29,749 nucleotides of DNA from Flavobacteriaceae bacterium (GCA_021648755.1 JAKISG010000028.1:1-29749), one strand, 5' to 3'. Shown: positions 1 through 7,966, numbered from the stretch's first letter. Numbers and translations are program-made. Notes: a model not told the origin generated them from the sequence alone.

Positions 1-114
1 GAGTTTTGCTATCGAATTAATCGCTCTCAAAAAAAAGATACAATATTCAATAACTTAATCAAAAGGATGGTAAAAGCAGACAATATTTATCATAAAGAAA
101 TAATATGTGTCTAA
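1..114 (+). mobile_element. IS1595-family transposase, C-terminal remnant
   Basis: Frame 1 is open from the first base to a TAA at 112-114 and encodes 37 residues. They begin EFCYRINRS and continue with FNNLIKRMVKAD. The pattern 'EFCYR.NR ... F..L..RMV' matches, from memory, the C-terminal end of IS1595/ISXO2-type transposases. The start lies outside the window, so it cannot be told whether the element is complete. No terminal inverted repeat is recognised in the bases that follow. Confidence 0.5.
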
Positions 115-233
115 ATGCTTACCTCAAAAAAACTGAATCAATTAACAGAACTGATAACAAATTAAAATTAATTCTAGAACATTTATAAATTTATGAAATA
201 TAGGCATTTGTGTCTATATGGTAATATTTTAAC

Positions 234-1049
234 TTGAAAGAATTAAGAAACATATTAAATTTTTATATTTTTAGCAATATTCATGTTGCTTTAGCTAGTT
301 TTTGTCTTACAAAAATTACTTTACTAGAAATTGGTATTTCAGAAAATATTACTGCTTTATTTGTATTTTTCTCTACTTTAGTTTCGTATAATTTTATTCG
401 ATTTTTAAAATCAGAAAAAGAAATTAATTGGTTTCAGGAATGGTCTCAAATTGCTAAAAGTAATTTACGTATTTTAACAGTAGCAGGGTTATTGTTTATA
501 ATCTATTTTACTTTTCAATTACGTTTAAAGGCAATTTTAGTTTTATTCCCTTTTTTAATATTTACTATATTTTATGTATTTCCTATGCAAAAATATGCGA
601 TAAGAAATATAGCAGGGCTAAAATTATTTTTAATTGCAATTTCTTGGGCAGGGGTTACTGTTTTATTTCCTTTAGTTCAAAATTTTATAATTCCTAGAGC
701 AGTAGATTATATTATATTTTTGCAACGTTTTTTATTTGTTGCAGTAATTACCATTCCGTTTGATATTCGAGATTTAGATATGGATTCAGAAAAATTAAAA
801 ACATTACCGCAACAATTTGGTATTAAAAAATCAAAATTTATAGGTCTTTTATTTTTAGTATTATTTTTAGTATTAATATTTTTTAAAAGTACATTCTGTT
901 TAAATTCAATACTTATTTTAGTTATAATTGCAATTATCTCAGGTTTGTTTTTAATGAAGTCTACGGCAAAACAGCACAAGTATTATAGTGCTTTTTTTGT
1001 AGAATCTATTCCAATTATCTGGCTTGTGTTAATTCTTTTTTTTACTTAA
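234..1049 (+). CDS. UbiA-like prenyltransferase family membrane protein
   Basis: The 271-aa product is strongly hydrophobic, with about eight membrane segments, and probably lies in the inner membrane. The middle section FDIRDLDMDSEKLKTLPQ resembles the second Asp-rich region of UbiA-type prenyltransferases, which is followed by 'T.P..lG'. The first Asp-rich motif (NDxxDxxxD) is not evident; at its expected place there is SYNFIRFLKSEKE. The protein may therefore be a divergent or non-catalytic family member. The start is TTG at 234: an upstream ATG meets a stop at once, and the N-terminus (LNFYIFSNIHVALA) looks like a natural beginning. It stands alone, 127 bp before the next gene. Substrate and pathway cannot be inferred. 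Confidence 0.6.
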   Translation: MKELRNILNFYIFSNIHVALASFCLTKITLLEIGISENITALFVFFSTLVSYNFIRFLKSEKEINWFQEWSQIAKSNLRILTVAGLLFIIYFTFQLRLKAILVLFPFLIFTIFYVFPMQKYAIRNIAGLKLFLIAISWAGVTVLFPLVQNFIIPRAVDYIIFLQRFLFVAVITIPFDIRDLDMDSEKLKTLPQQFGIKKSKFIGLLFLVLFLVLIFFKSTFCLNSILILVIIAIISGLFLMKSTAKQHKYYSAFFVESIPIIWLVLILFFT

Positions 1050-1176
1050 TAGCGTTGTTGTTTTCTAGTATTTGAAGTTCGTTAGGTTTATTTTTTTTAA
1101 TCGTTAGGTGTTCACTATGAAAACTCTTGTAGATTTAAGGTTAAATGTTTATTTTTGACATTAAATTCTTTTTATT

Positions 1177-1815
1177 TTGAAACTTAGTAGCCTTATTTTT
1201 TATTTTTTATTTTTTATTTTAATTTCTTGTAAAAAGGAAAAAACAAATAATATTACCACTAAGGAAATTACACAAGAAGAAGAAAAAGAAGAAAAAATAA
1301 ATTCAGAACAATCTATAATTCATTTAAATATAATAGCAAAACAAGTAGTCAAAAATTGGCAAGAATATCAAAATGTAGCAGAATTTATTCCGAAATATTA
1401 CAAAACAACGACTAAAGAGTCCCTTTTTAATTCGCAACGTTTAGTTGAACTAACACAACAGTTAAAAGACACTATTCGCGTTAAAAATTTTGACAAACCT
1501 AGTTTTAGAACTCGTTTAAATGTATTAAATAATGAAGCGCTACGGTTAGCAGATATGGATTCAATAAGTAGTATTACCAATTTAGAAATTATACAAGAAA
1601 ATAAAAATATTATCAATGCTTTTGAAGCAATTAAAGCAAAAATAAATACCTTAGTAAATAAAGAAAAGTTAGAAAACGATTTAAAAGAATTTGACTATTT
1701 ATTTGTAAATAAAGATACTATTGAAGAAAAAACAAATAAGAAAACAACCTTAAAGAAAAGAAAAGAAAATTTAAATCGTAAAAAATTTAATAAACGAATA
1801 CAACCAATTAATTAA
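1177..1815 (+). CDS. Hypothetical lipoprotein, Lys/Glu-rich
   Basis: 212 aa starting at TTG 1177. The N-terminus MKLSSLIFYFLFFILISCKK is a short lipoprotein signal with lipobox LISC, so Cys18 should be lipidated. The mature part is helical and charged, with a Lys-rich tail (LKKRKENLNRKKFNKR), and shows no domain I recognise. It converges on tpiA with one base between the two stop codons, so the genes share their terminal region. Part of an oligo-T tract codes for the signal peptide. Function unknown. Confidence 0.6.
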   Translation: MKLSSLIFYFLFFILISCKKEKTNNITTKEITQEEEKEEKINSEQSIIHLNIIAKQVVKNWQEYQNVAEFIPKYYKTTTKESLFNSQRLVELTQQLKDTIRVKNFDKPSFRTRLNVLNNEALRLADMDSISSITNLEIIQENKNIINAFEAIKAKINTLVNKEKLENDLKEFDYLFVNKDTIEEKTNKKTTLKKRKENLNRKKFNKRIQPIN

Positions 1816-1816
1816 A

Positions 1817-2581
1817 TTAACAAATTGCTTTAATAATTTCTGCAAAATCTTTTGCTTTTAAGGCCGCTCCACCAATTAAACCTCCATCTACATCTGGTTT
1901 GCTAAATATTTCTTTTGCGTTGGTTGGTTTTACACTTCCGCCATATAAAATACTTACATTTTCAGCAACTGTTTCATTATAATTTTTAGCAACTAAATTA
2001 CGAATAAAAGCGTGCATTTCTTGCGCCTGCTCTGGCGATGCTGTCATGCCTGTGCCAATTGCCCAAACTGGTTCGTAGGCTAATATAATATTTTTCCAAT
2101 CGCTATCTTTTAAATGAAATAAGGTGTTTTTTAATTGATTTTCTACTATTTTTAACTGATTTTTAGATTCTCTGTCTTCTAATTCTTCGCCAAAACAAAA
2201 AATAATTTCGATATTATTATTTAGTGCTTGATCTACTTTTTTCTTAAGTAAAACAGTGTCTTCATTAAAATAGACTCTTCTTTCAGAGTGTCCGATTAAG
2301 GTTATATAAATGCCAATCCCTTTTAAAATACTAGCAGAAACTTCGCCCGTAAAAGCACCGTTATTTGCAAAATGCATATTTTGTGAAGCATACTCTATAC
2401 GTTTATCGTTGCCTACATTATTTAAAACGGCATGTAAATTTATACTTACTGGTGCAATTATTATTCTATTATTTTTGATATTTTGATTTTGAATTTCTGT
2501 AGAAATAGTTTTAACTAGTTTAATAGACTCGTCTTTGGTAAGATTCATTTTCCAGTTTCCTGCTACTATTTTTTTTCTCAT
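1817..2581 (-). CDS. tpiA: Triosephosphate isomerase
   Basis: 254 aa, the normal length for TIM. It interconverts dihydroxyacetone phosphate and glyceraldehyde 3-phosphate in the cytoplasm (glycolysis and gluconeogenesis). All hallmark positions are present: N-terminal GNWKMN with Lys11, the catalytic His98 in IGHSERR, the catalytic Glu170 in AYEPVWAIGTG with the flexible loop after it, and the phosphate-binding YGGSV and GGLIGGA segments near the C-terminus. The ATG start gives the expected N-terminus. The TlpA-like gene lies upstream on the same strand with a 50-bp gap, so the two may be co-transcribed. Confidence 0.97.
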   Translation of the reverse strand: MRKKIVAGNWKMNLTKDESIKLVKTISTEIQNQNIKNNRIIIAPVSINLHAVLNNVGNDKRIEYASQNMHFANNGAFTGEVSASILKGIGIYITLIGHSERRVYFNEDTVLLKKKVDQALNNNIEIIFCFGEELEDRESKNQLKIVENQLKNTLFHLKDSDWKNIILAYEPVWAIGTGMTASPEQAQEMHAFIRNLVAKNYNETVAENVSILYGGSVKPTNAKEIFSKPDVDGGLIGGAALKAKDFAEIIKAIC

Positions 2582-2631
2582 AATTATTGTTTTATCTTAG
2601 TACCTATACGCAATGAAAAGGCTTTTAATAG

Positions 2632-3126
2632 TTATTTATCTTCTTTAATTATTTTTTTAATTTCTGGATCGTCAAACTTAATTGCTTTGTACATTTTAAT
2701 TGTACCGTCTTTACCAACAATCATATACCTTGGTATCCAATCTAGATGGATTGATTTACAGAAATCACTTGACTCCCAACCCTTGGTTATAAGGTAATGG
2801 TCTGCTTGTAAGTCATATTTTTTGATGCCTTTTTTCCAAGTGTTGTTATTTTTATCTACTGAAAGCATTAAATAAACTATTTCTTTTTCCGCTGCTTGTA
2901 GTTTTTTAAAATTAGGAATACTTGCAACACAGTCACCACACCAAGATGCCCAAATATCTATAAAAATAGTTTTGCCTTTATATTGATTAATAATTTCTCG
3001 AAACGAAATCTGTTCTCCATTTAAATTAGTAAATGTCTCATCTAATGCTACTGCATCAAAAGTTGTTTTTTTTGGTGTACAGTTTAAAAGTATTAGTGTT
3101 AATAATAATAGTGTTATAGTTTTCAT
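2632..3126 (-). CDS. TlpA/ResA-like thioredoxin-fold lipoprotein
   Basis: 164 aa. The signal MKTITLLLLTLILLNC ends in a lipobox with Cys16, so the protein should be membrane-anchored outside the cytoplasm. The thioredoxin fold shows the redox motif WCGDC (Cys63, Cys66) after a hydrophobic strand (IFIDIWAS) and a WIPRYM segment carrying the usual cis-proline. Proteins of this type reduce or shuffle disulfides, for example in cytochrome c maturation or the stress response. The specific partner here is unknown. It is on the same strand as tpiA and the permease gene, with 50-bp gaps on both sides. Confidence 0.85.
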   Translation of the reverse strand: MKTITLLLLTLILLNCTPKKTTFDAVALDETFTNLNGEQISFREIINQYKGKTIFIDIWASWCGDCVASIPNFKKLQAAEKEIVYLMLSVDKNNNTWKKGIKKYDLQADHYLITKGWESSDFCKSIHLDWIPRYMIVGKDGTIKMYKAIKFDDPEIKKIIKEDK

Positions 3127-3176
3127 TTTAATTAAGTTATTTGAATTTTAATTAAGTTTCAAATTTCATTACCTAT

Positions 3177-4253
3177 TTAAGTATTTCGTATTCTAGGGTC
3201 TAACCAACCATAAATTATATCTACAAAGATATTAATTAAAATAAACATAGTTGCAATTACAATAGATGCCCCTATAATTACAGGGTAATCTTTTTGGTTT
3301 AATGCATTTATTATTTCTTTACCTAGGCCATTCCACCCAAAAATAAACTCTACAAAAACGGCCCCTGCTAGTAAAGATGCAAACCAACCAGAAATTGCAG
3401 TTACTACAGGGTTTAAAGCATTTTTTAAAGCGTGTTTTTTAATTATTTTATAGGTTGATAATCCTTTTGCCCTTGCAGTACGTATGTAATCTTGATGTAA
3501 AACTTCTAACAAAGAATTTCGCATTAATTGTATAACTACTGCTAATGGTCTTATGCCTAAAACTATTGCTGGGAGTATTAAATTTTTGAGTTGTAAGTAC
3601 TGCCTTTCGCCAAAATCATCTACTTCATATAGACTACCTGTCATATTTAAATGGGTGTATTTATGTAATACAAATCCAAAAAACCAAGCAAATAATATAG
3701 CCGAAAAAAAAGAGGGTACACTCATGCCAAAAGTACTTATTATGGCAATTATTCTATCTAAATAAGTGTCTTTATATAGTGCAGATAAGGTGCCGAAAAA
3801 AATACCAATAACAATGGCTAAAAAAATTGCAGTAATTGCTAGAATTGCAGTATTAGGTAAAGTTTCTTTAATAATTGAAATTACTTTTTTTCCGCTTTTA
3901 AAATACGATTCTCTTAAATAAGGAAATTTTAATACTGTTGTGGTATTTTGAATACTAAATAATTTTAAGGCACTATATTTCTTGTTTTTTAAAAAGGTAA
4001 AATCGTTTAAATTTTTACTATGAAATGATATTGGTGATAAATCATTTATGTACAATACATATTGTGTGGTTTTTGATTTATCGAATCCGTATTTTTTTTT
4101 AATAGCTTTAAGTTGCTCACTATCTTCGCGTTCATCTTGCATCATTTGTGCAGCATCTCCTGGTATTTTATTGAGAATGAAGAAAATAACGGTCACAACT
4201 CCAAATAATGTTAGCAATCCATATATTAATTTATTTATAATTTTTTTTAACAA
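3177..4253 (-). CDS. ABC transporter permease, OppB/DppB type
   Basis: 358 aa. The N-terminal membrane segment and loop (FILNKIPGDAA) are typical of OppB/DppB peptide-importer permeases. Four to five further membrane segments follow. The cytoplasmic EAA loop that contacts the ATPase is clear (RTARAKGLSTYKIIKKHALKNA written in two parts: RTARAKG, then KHALKNALNP), and the C-terminus is GWLDPRIR. An insertion of about 70 residues sits between the first and second membrane segments. No partner permease, ATPase or binding protein lies in the window, so its other subunits must be encoded elsewhere. The substrate, peptide or other, is not determined. Divergent from pyrF. Confidence 0.88.
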   Translation of the reverse strand: MLKKIINKLIYGLLTLFGVVTVIFFILNKIPGDAAQMMQDEREDSEQLKAIKKKYGFDKSKTTQYVLYINDLSPISFHSKNLNDFTFLKNKKYSALKLFSIQNTTTVLKFPYLRESYFKSGKKVISIIKETLPNTAILAITAIFLAIVIGIFFGTLSALYKDTYLDRIIAIISTFGMSVPSFFSAILFAWFFGFVLHKYTHLNMTGSLYEVDDFGERQYLQLKNLILPAIVLGIRPLAVVIQLMRNSLLEVLHQDYIRTARAKGLSTYKIIKKHALKNALNPVVTAISGWFASLLAGAVFVEFIFGWNGLGKEIINALNQKDYPVIIGASIVIATMFILINIFVDIIYGWLDPRIRNT

Positions 4254-4308
4254 ACGGCCTTGAATTTAGAACAAATGTAATGAAGTTTTATGCAAAGTTT
4301 GTAAAGTT

Positions 4309-4340
4309 TTGAAAAAACTCACAAAGAAACCTTATTTTTG
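4309..4340 (+). promoter_or_regulatory. Bacteroidota-type promoter of pyrF
   Basis: TTG at 4309-4311 and TATTTTTG at 4333-4340 are separated by 21 bases. This fits the Bacteroidota sigma-A consensus (TTG, 17-23 bases, TAnnTTTG). Transcription should begin a few bases after 4340, about 15-20 bases before the ATG at 4363. The TTG could be mistaken for a start codon of pyrF but is better explained as the -33 box. Confidence 0.6.
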
Positions 4341-4362
4341 CAAAGGTTTTTACCTAAAATTT

Positions 4363-5187
4363 ATGACCAAACAGCAACTTATTGACCAAATTAAATTAAA
4401 AAAATCTTTTTTATGTATTGGTTTAGATGTAGATTTAGAGAAGATACCAAAACATTTATTACAAGAAGAAGACCCAATTTTTGCATTTAATAAAGCTATT
4501 ATTGATGCAACACATCACCTTACTGTTGCTTACAAACCGAATACTGCTTTCTACGAGTGTTATGGTATTAAAGGTTGGCGTGCTTTAGAGAAAACCATTA
4601 ATTACCTCAACCTTAATTACCCAAATATTTTTACAATTGCAGATGCTAAACGTGGCGATATTGGTAATACTTCTACGCGTTATGCCAAGGCTTTTTTTGA
4701 AGACTTAGATTTTGATTCGGTTACTGTTGCTCCTTATATGGGAAGTGATTCTGTTGAACCTTTTCTTGCTTTTAAAAATAAGTTTACTATTTTATTAGCA
4801 CTTACTTCTAATAGAGGTGGGCTAGATTTTCAAGGTATGAAAGTTGCTAATTTAAAAGTTTATGAACAAGTACTAAAAACGGCTTTAACTTGGAAAAATG
4901 CAACTAATTTAATGTTTGTTATCGGTGCAACTAAAGCCGCATATTTTAAAAATATTCGTAAAATTGTACCTAATCATTTTTTATTAGTGCCAGGGATTGG
5001 TGCTCAAGGCGGGAGTCTAACTGCTGTTTGTAAATATGGATTAACAGATGAGGTTGGTTTATTAATAAACTCTTCTAGAGAAATTATTTATGCTTCTAAT
5101 GGAAGTGATTTTGCTAAAAAAGCAATGGAGAGTACTTTGAAATTACAACTAGAAATGGCTAAAATTATTTCACAAAAATTTCGATAA
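4363..5187 (+). CDS. pyrF: Orotidine 5'-phosphate decarboxylase
   Basis: 274 aa from ATG 4363. It catalyses the last step of UMP synthesis, decarboxylating OMP in the cytoplasm. The N-terminal strand FLCIGLDVD, the catalytic DAKRGDIGNTS (DxKxxDI) near residues 92-102, and the phosphate-binding region VPGIGAQGG are visible. The length fits the longer type-2 PyrF group rather than the 230-aa enterobacterial type. An in-frame TTG 18 codons upstream would add a poorly conserved extension and coincides with the -33 promoter box, so the ATG is preferred. The gene lies alone at the edge of the decayed region. Confidence 0.95.
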   Translation: MTKQQLIDQIKLKKSFLCIGLDVDLEKIPKHLLQEEDPIFAFNKAIIDATHHLTVAYKPNTAFYECYGIKGWRALEKTINYLNLNYPNIFTIADAKRGDIGNTSTRYAKAFFEDLDFDSVTVAPYMGSDSVEPFLAFKNKFTILLALTSNRGGLDFQGMKVANLKVYEQVLKTALTWKNATNLMFVIGATKAAYFKNIRKIVPNHFLLVPGIGAQGGSLTAVCKYGLTDEVGLLINSSREIIYASNGSDFAKKAMESTLKLQLEMAKIISQKFR

Positions 5188-5205
5188 TTGTAACACTACT
5201 TGTAA

Positions 5206-5388
5206 AATCAAAAAAATTATGTTTCAAAAAAAACCGAAATTAAAAATAATTATTTGAAAATTAAATTTACTACTATTGTTAGTAATAACTATACAAATCA
5301 GTCTTATAATTTTGAATATGATAAATTTATAGATTTAAATTTTAACAAAAAAAAGAAGCATATATATTACAAAAACACAAATGAATAA
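5206..5388 (+). pseudogene. Gene fragment of unknown identity
   Basis: A reading frame opens after a stop at 5203-5205 and runs to TAA 5386-5388, about 60 codons, with a possible TTG start at 5254. The residues (LKIKFTTIVSNN ... FEYDKFIDLNFNKK) look like the C-terminal end of a beta-rich protein. I do not recognise the family. The stop overlaps the ATG at 5381 (ATGAATAA), a layout typical of coupled genes in an operon. It is probably the tail of a gene whose front part was lost next to pyrF. Confidence 0.3.
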
Positions 5389-5667
5389 ATTTATACTAAT
5401 ATTAATAGGGGCGTTTTTTTACAGCTGTTAGAGGTTAAAACCAAAACAGATAAATACTCAAAAAATGATACTTTGTTAGGTACATATTATAATTTGTTTT
5501 CTATCACATCACAAGACATCGAAACTGAAGATGTAATCACTATTGACAGACCAATAAAAAATTTATTAAGAGGTTATAAATATGTACAGAAGGATGATTA
5601 TTGGATAGGAAAAGACGTTAGTTCTGCAATTTTAAATAGAGAGTTTAATTGTAAAGAAAATCAATAA
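5381..5667 (+). pseudogene. Frameshifted small lipoprotein
   Basis: ATG 5381 begins MNKFILILIGAFFYSC, a good lipoprotein signal, and then meets TAG at 5429-5431 directly after the lipobox Cys. A different frame continues from 5431 (EVKTKTDKYSKNDTLLGTYY) to a stop at 5665-5667. A one-base deletion just after the Cys codon would explain the break. The 64-codon reading from TTG 5473 is then only the distal part of this gene. The mature sequence, about 75 aa, belongs to no family I know. Confidence 0.45.
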
Positions 5668-5803
5668 TGGAAACATATTTAAGTAATATAGAGCATTTTG
5701 TTTGGAGTTCTATTAATGAAGATGAGCGAATTGGGATGGTCTATCTGGAGTAGCACCTGCGTTATTATATAAAAAGTTTCTTCAGAAAAATTTAGAAAAA
5801 TAG
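5668..5803 (+). pseudogene. LanC-like lanthionine synthetase N-terminus, frameshifted remnant
   Basis: ATG 5668 reads METYLSNIEHFVWSSINEDE, then RIGM and a stop at about 5752. If the frame is shifted near 5733, it continues as DGLSGVAPALLYKKF and ends at TAG 5801-5803. A helical start followed by 'IG..DGLSG.A...L' resembles, from memory, the N-terminus of Bacteroidota LanC-like cyclases. Everything after about 45 residues is missing, including the zinc-binding Cys/His region, so the identification rests on little sequence. If right, it is a relic of a lanthipeptide locus next to the active RiPP island. Confidence 0.35.
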
Positions 5804-5854
5804 GATTAACAACAGCCTCCACCATCGTAATGAAAAGTAGATTCAGAAAAATAA

Positions 5855-6547
5855 ATATCCTCTCTAATTGCTACTCCAAACTTATCCCAAGATTTTTATC
5901 GTTTTATTTGGGATGGTCGTATGATTTTGGCAGGCATAAACCCATTTTTATATACGGTTGAGTCATTTATAAGTGTTGGTGATTTCCCTGTTGCTCAAGC
6001 ACAAGAATTATATAATGGAATGGGTACATTAAACGTAAAAAACTATACGGAAACAACAGCTCTTTGGTTTCAAAACTTTGAATTTAATGCCAGTTTGTAC
6101 TACATTACTCGAAACATTGGATATGTATTTAGGGGTTATAATGAAATCGCAATTATAGGGAAAATCATACCAATAGTTGTAATTGTTTTTGTGCTTTCCA
6201 TTGCTTTTTTCAGAAAAAACAACACGACACAACAACTTATTACAGCAATGCTTTTAGTGCTGTCTTTTTATTATTTTACCGCAACAACAGTACATCCTTG
6301 GTGTATTGCAATGCTTTTAATACTAAGTATATTTACAAAATACAAGTTTCCATTAGTTTGGAGTTTTGTCATTCTATTAAGCTATTTAGCGTATATAAAC
6401 AATAACAATCAAGAGAATTTATGGATTATAGGATTGGAATATGCAATTGTTTATAGTGTATTCATTTGGGAAGTACTTATGAAACGAACATTGCGATTAC
6501 CTCGTTTTTTTAAAAAATATCTCTGTCGAAGTGACATTCGTATTTAA
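5855..6547 (+). pseudogene. Membrane glycosyltransferase (mannosyltransferase-like), 5'-truncated and internally deleted
   Basis: The frame is open from 5855, after a TAA at 5852. It encodes SSLIATPNLSQDFYRFIWDG followed by RMILAGINPFLY, the conserved first periplasmic loop of bacterial GT-C type mannosyltransferase-like proteins. The ATG at 5921 lies inside this conserved stretch, so it is not the native start. After LNVKNYTE the sequence jumps to TTALWFQNFEFNASLYYITR, which in full-length relatives, as I remember them, lies more than 100 residues further on. The C-terminal half, with four membrane segments, is intact. No upstream part of the protein is present. Most likely non-functional. 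Confidence 0.55.
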
Positions 6548-6582
6548 TTACACTAAATTCGTAGTAGTATCCATAGTTAATA

Positions 6583-6786
6583 TTAAGCTACTAAACCTTT
6601 TAGCAAGTTTTTATGCTTTAATGTGGTAGGACAAATCTTTGGATATTTACTTATTCTTTCAATAAGTTCATTAATATTATTTTCTAAATTTAGGATTTCT
6701 TTTTTAGTCCAATTATTCTCTAAATAATTAATAGCTTTTGTTAAACTTGAATTAGCTTGTGGTGTCCAAATAATTTTTAATGCCAT
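6583..6786 (-). CDS. RelE/ParE-family toxin, probably C-terminally truncated
   Basis: 67 aa. The sequence begins MALKIIWTPQANSSL and contains the helical pair (AINYLENNW, LENNINELIERI) and the KYPKICPTT segment typical of ParE/RelE toxins in Bacteroidota. It ends at KGLVA followed by TAA. Family members are usually about 95-100 aa, with two or three more strands that include catalytic or gyrase-contact residues. Those strands are absent here, so the toxin is probably inactive. It overlaps the antitoxin gene by 10 bp, the usual antitoxin-first operon arrangement. Confidence 0.6.
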   Translation of the reverse strand: MALKIIWTPQANSSLTKAINYLENNWTKKEILNLENNINELIERISKYPKICPTTLKHKNLLKGLVA

Positions 6787-7004
6787 TTATCAAAATTATT
6801 CATTACTTCTTTATGTGAAATAAATTCTTGATTATCGGCTTGTTTTAATCCTGTTTCAATTTCTTGCTGTTCTTCTGAACTCATTTCGTTAAACCAATCT
6901 ATTTGTTCTTCTTCAAAAACCTTTTTAAGTTTAGTTAATAAACTTTCTCGTTGAGTTTGTAACAACAAGTGCATTAATTCTAATTTAGTAGTTTCTATGT
7001 TCAT
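6777..7004 (-). CDS. Antitoxin of the ParE-like module
   Basis: 75 aa. The helical N-terminus (MNIETTKLELMHLLLQTQRE) and acidic C-terminal helix, ending SHKEVMNNFDKWH, match the small antitoxins paired with ParE-like toxins in Bacteroidota. The phrase 'SHKEVM..F..W' is characteristic of them. It is the first gene of the pair, is translated across the toxin start, and has a good -7 box 19 bp upstream. The gene itself appears intact although its toxin is short. No separate DNA-binding domain is evident. Confidence 0.65.
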   Translation of the reverse strand: MNIETTKLELMHLLLQTQRESLLTKLKKVFEEEQIDWFNEMSSEEQQEIETGLKQADNQEFISHKEVMNNFDKWH

Positions 7005-7022
7005 AACTATAGTTCTAGATTA

Positions 7023-7030
7023 CAAATATA
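7023..7030 (-). promoter_or_regulatory. -7 box of the toxin-antitoxin operon
   Basis: On the minus strand the sequence is TATATTTG, a perfect match to TAnnTTTG, ending 19 bases before the antitoxin ATG. I see no clear TTG at the -33 position, so activity may be weak or regulated. Confidence 0.4.
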
Positions 7031-7120
7031 CAAATTATAATTATTTGATGTAAAAGTTTATTTGTATAACTTTAGCAATTTTACATAATGACTTATTTAT
7101 GACTACAGAAAACGTATCAT

Positions 7121-7238
7121 AATGTATTGCGTTATGTTACTTTGCTTTAGTTCACGCGTTAATATTAAATAATAGAGCAGGAGTAAAACACTTATTTTGG
7201 GTTAGGGCAGAAGTGTGGAGCAAAATCTGGAGTGGTTT
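7121..7238. repeat. Repeat R1, the 3' flank of the module-1 regulator (no insert)
   Basis: The stretch containing GCGTTATGTTACTTTGCTTT, AATAGAGCAGGAGTAAAACA and GGAGTGGTTT recurs at 14815-15178 (R2) and 21005-21368 (R3). In each place it sits directly downstream of a minus-strand XRE gene. Here the halves join as GCGTTAATATTAAATAATAG. R2 and R3 carry about 188 extra bases at that point and about 60 more near the right end. R1 therefore looks like the empty form, or a form that suffered two deletions. Confidence 0.75.
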
Positions 7239-7245
7239 GATTAAA

Positions 7246-7599
7246 CTAATCTTTCTTTTTTAACAAATCTCTTAAAAATATAATTTCATCTTTTAAAGTA
7301 TTAATATGTTCTTTATCTGCATGAATAATAGTATCTACATTATAAGCATATTGTTTTTTAGCAGAATCATTATTATGTTGGTTAATAATTTTAGCAGATT
7401 TTTCATCAAATAAATAACCAATGGTAATATTTAATACTTTAGCAATTTTTTGTATTTTTGGGACAGTAAGTCTAGTGTCATTTTTTTCTAGTCTACCATA
7501 ATTAGATTGTGTTATTTCTAGCTCTAAAGCCATAGCCTCTTGAGATATACCTTTTTTTTCTCTTGCTTTTCTTATACGAGTACCAATTTCATTAATCAT
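7246..7599 (-). CDS. XRE-family transcriptional regulator, module 1
   Basis: 117 aa. Residues about 5-62 form a Cro/C1-type helix-turn-helix (IGTRIRKAREKKGISQEAMA, then LEITQSNYGRLEKN). A linker follows, then a C-terminal coiled-coil-like helix (HINTLKDEIIFLRDLLKKK) that could mediate dimerisation. It is transcribed away from the precursor peptide at 7760, sharing a 160-bp intergenic region, which suggests control of the module and perhaps of itself. It is longer than, and not closely related to, the 79-aa regulator of modules 2 and 3, so module 1 may respond to a different signal. Confidence 0.85.
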   Translation of the reverse strand: MINEIGTRIRKAREKKGISQEAMALELEITQSNYGRLEKNDTRLTVPKIQKIAKVLNITIGYLFDEKSAKIINQHNNDSAKKQYAYNVDTIIHADKEHINTLKDEIIFLRDLLKKKD

Positions 7600-7700
7600 A
7601 ATATGAATTATTTTATGCGTAAAAGTAATGTAATTATTTAAAATATAAATAAAAAATTTAATATTTATTTCGTTATTGTGGTTGTGTAATATTTATTGCA

Positions 7701-7731
7701 TAGCGGAAACCGAAAAGCTAACGAGTAGGTA
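7701..7731 (+). promoter_or_regulatory. Conserved structured leader element, copy 1
   Basis: TAGC (7701-7704) and GCTA (7717-7720) can pair around the 12-nt loop GGAAACCGAAAA. GAGTAGGT follows at 7723-7730. The loop ACC could pair with the downstream GGT to form an H-type pseudoknot. The same layout occurs at 9745, 15510 and 21701 with different stem sequences that still pair. It lies 29 bases upstream of the ATG of precursor A. Probably a 5'-UTR RNA element; any ligand or protein partner is unknown. Confidence 0.5.
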
Positions 7732-7759
7732 AAAACTAAAAATCATAAATCATATTATT

Positions 7760-7954
7760 ATGAAATTAACTTTAGACGCTCTTAAAGAAAGAGCAGATGC
7801 AGTAGCATCAGAAGAATTATTATTAACTATTTCAGGTGGTACTGAAAATGCTTGTCATGATAACATTGGGACACCAAGTGGAACTCCAGGAGAAGGATCA
7901 ACTCAACATTTTATTAATGCTGCCAATGCTCTCTTAGACTGGATCTTAGAATAA
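7760..7954 (+). CDS. RiPP/bacteriocin precursor peptide A (double-glycine leader)
   Basis: 64 aa. The leader starts MKLTLDALKERADAVASEEL and ends TISGG at residue 27, a double-glycine site of the kind cut by C39 peptidase exporters such as the one at 11096. The 37-residue core starts TENACHDN, includes GTPSGTPGEGS and ends in a hydrophobic helix (ALLDWILE). It has one Cys, so disulfide or lanthionine rings within a single peptide are excluded unless another nucleophile is used. The leader is almost identical to that of precursor B. A strong hairpin follows the gene. Likely modified by the downstream HQxxH protein and exported by the module's PCAT. Confidence 0.8.
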   Translation: MKLTLDALKERADAVASEELLLTISGGTENACHDNIGTPSGTPGEGSTQHFINAANALLDWILE

Positions 7955-7966
7955 TCATTTAACAAA

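Noticed and set aside
4309..4362. TTG start giving pyrF an 18-residue extension
   Set aside because: The TTG fits the -33 box at 21 bases from TATTTTTG, and the protein family starts near the ATG at 4363.
5473..5667. Independent 64-aa gene from TTG 5473
   Set aside because: The open frame extends upstream to the frameshift after the lipoprotein signal at 5381, so it is better read as the distal part of that broken gene.
7121..7170. Integron attC-like site from the CATAA...TTATG pairing
   Set aside because: The core sites do not match the GTTRRRY/RYYYAAC consensus, and no integrase or gene-cassette array is present.
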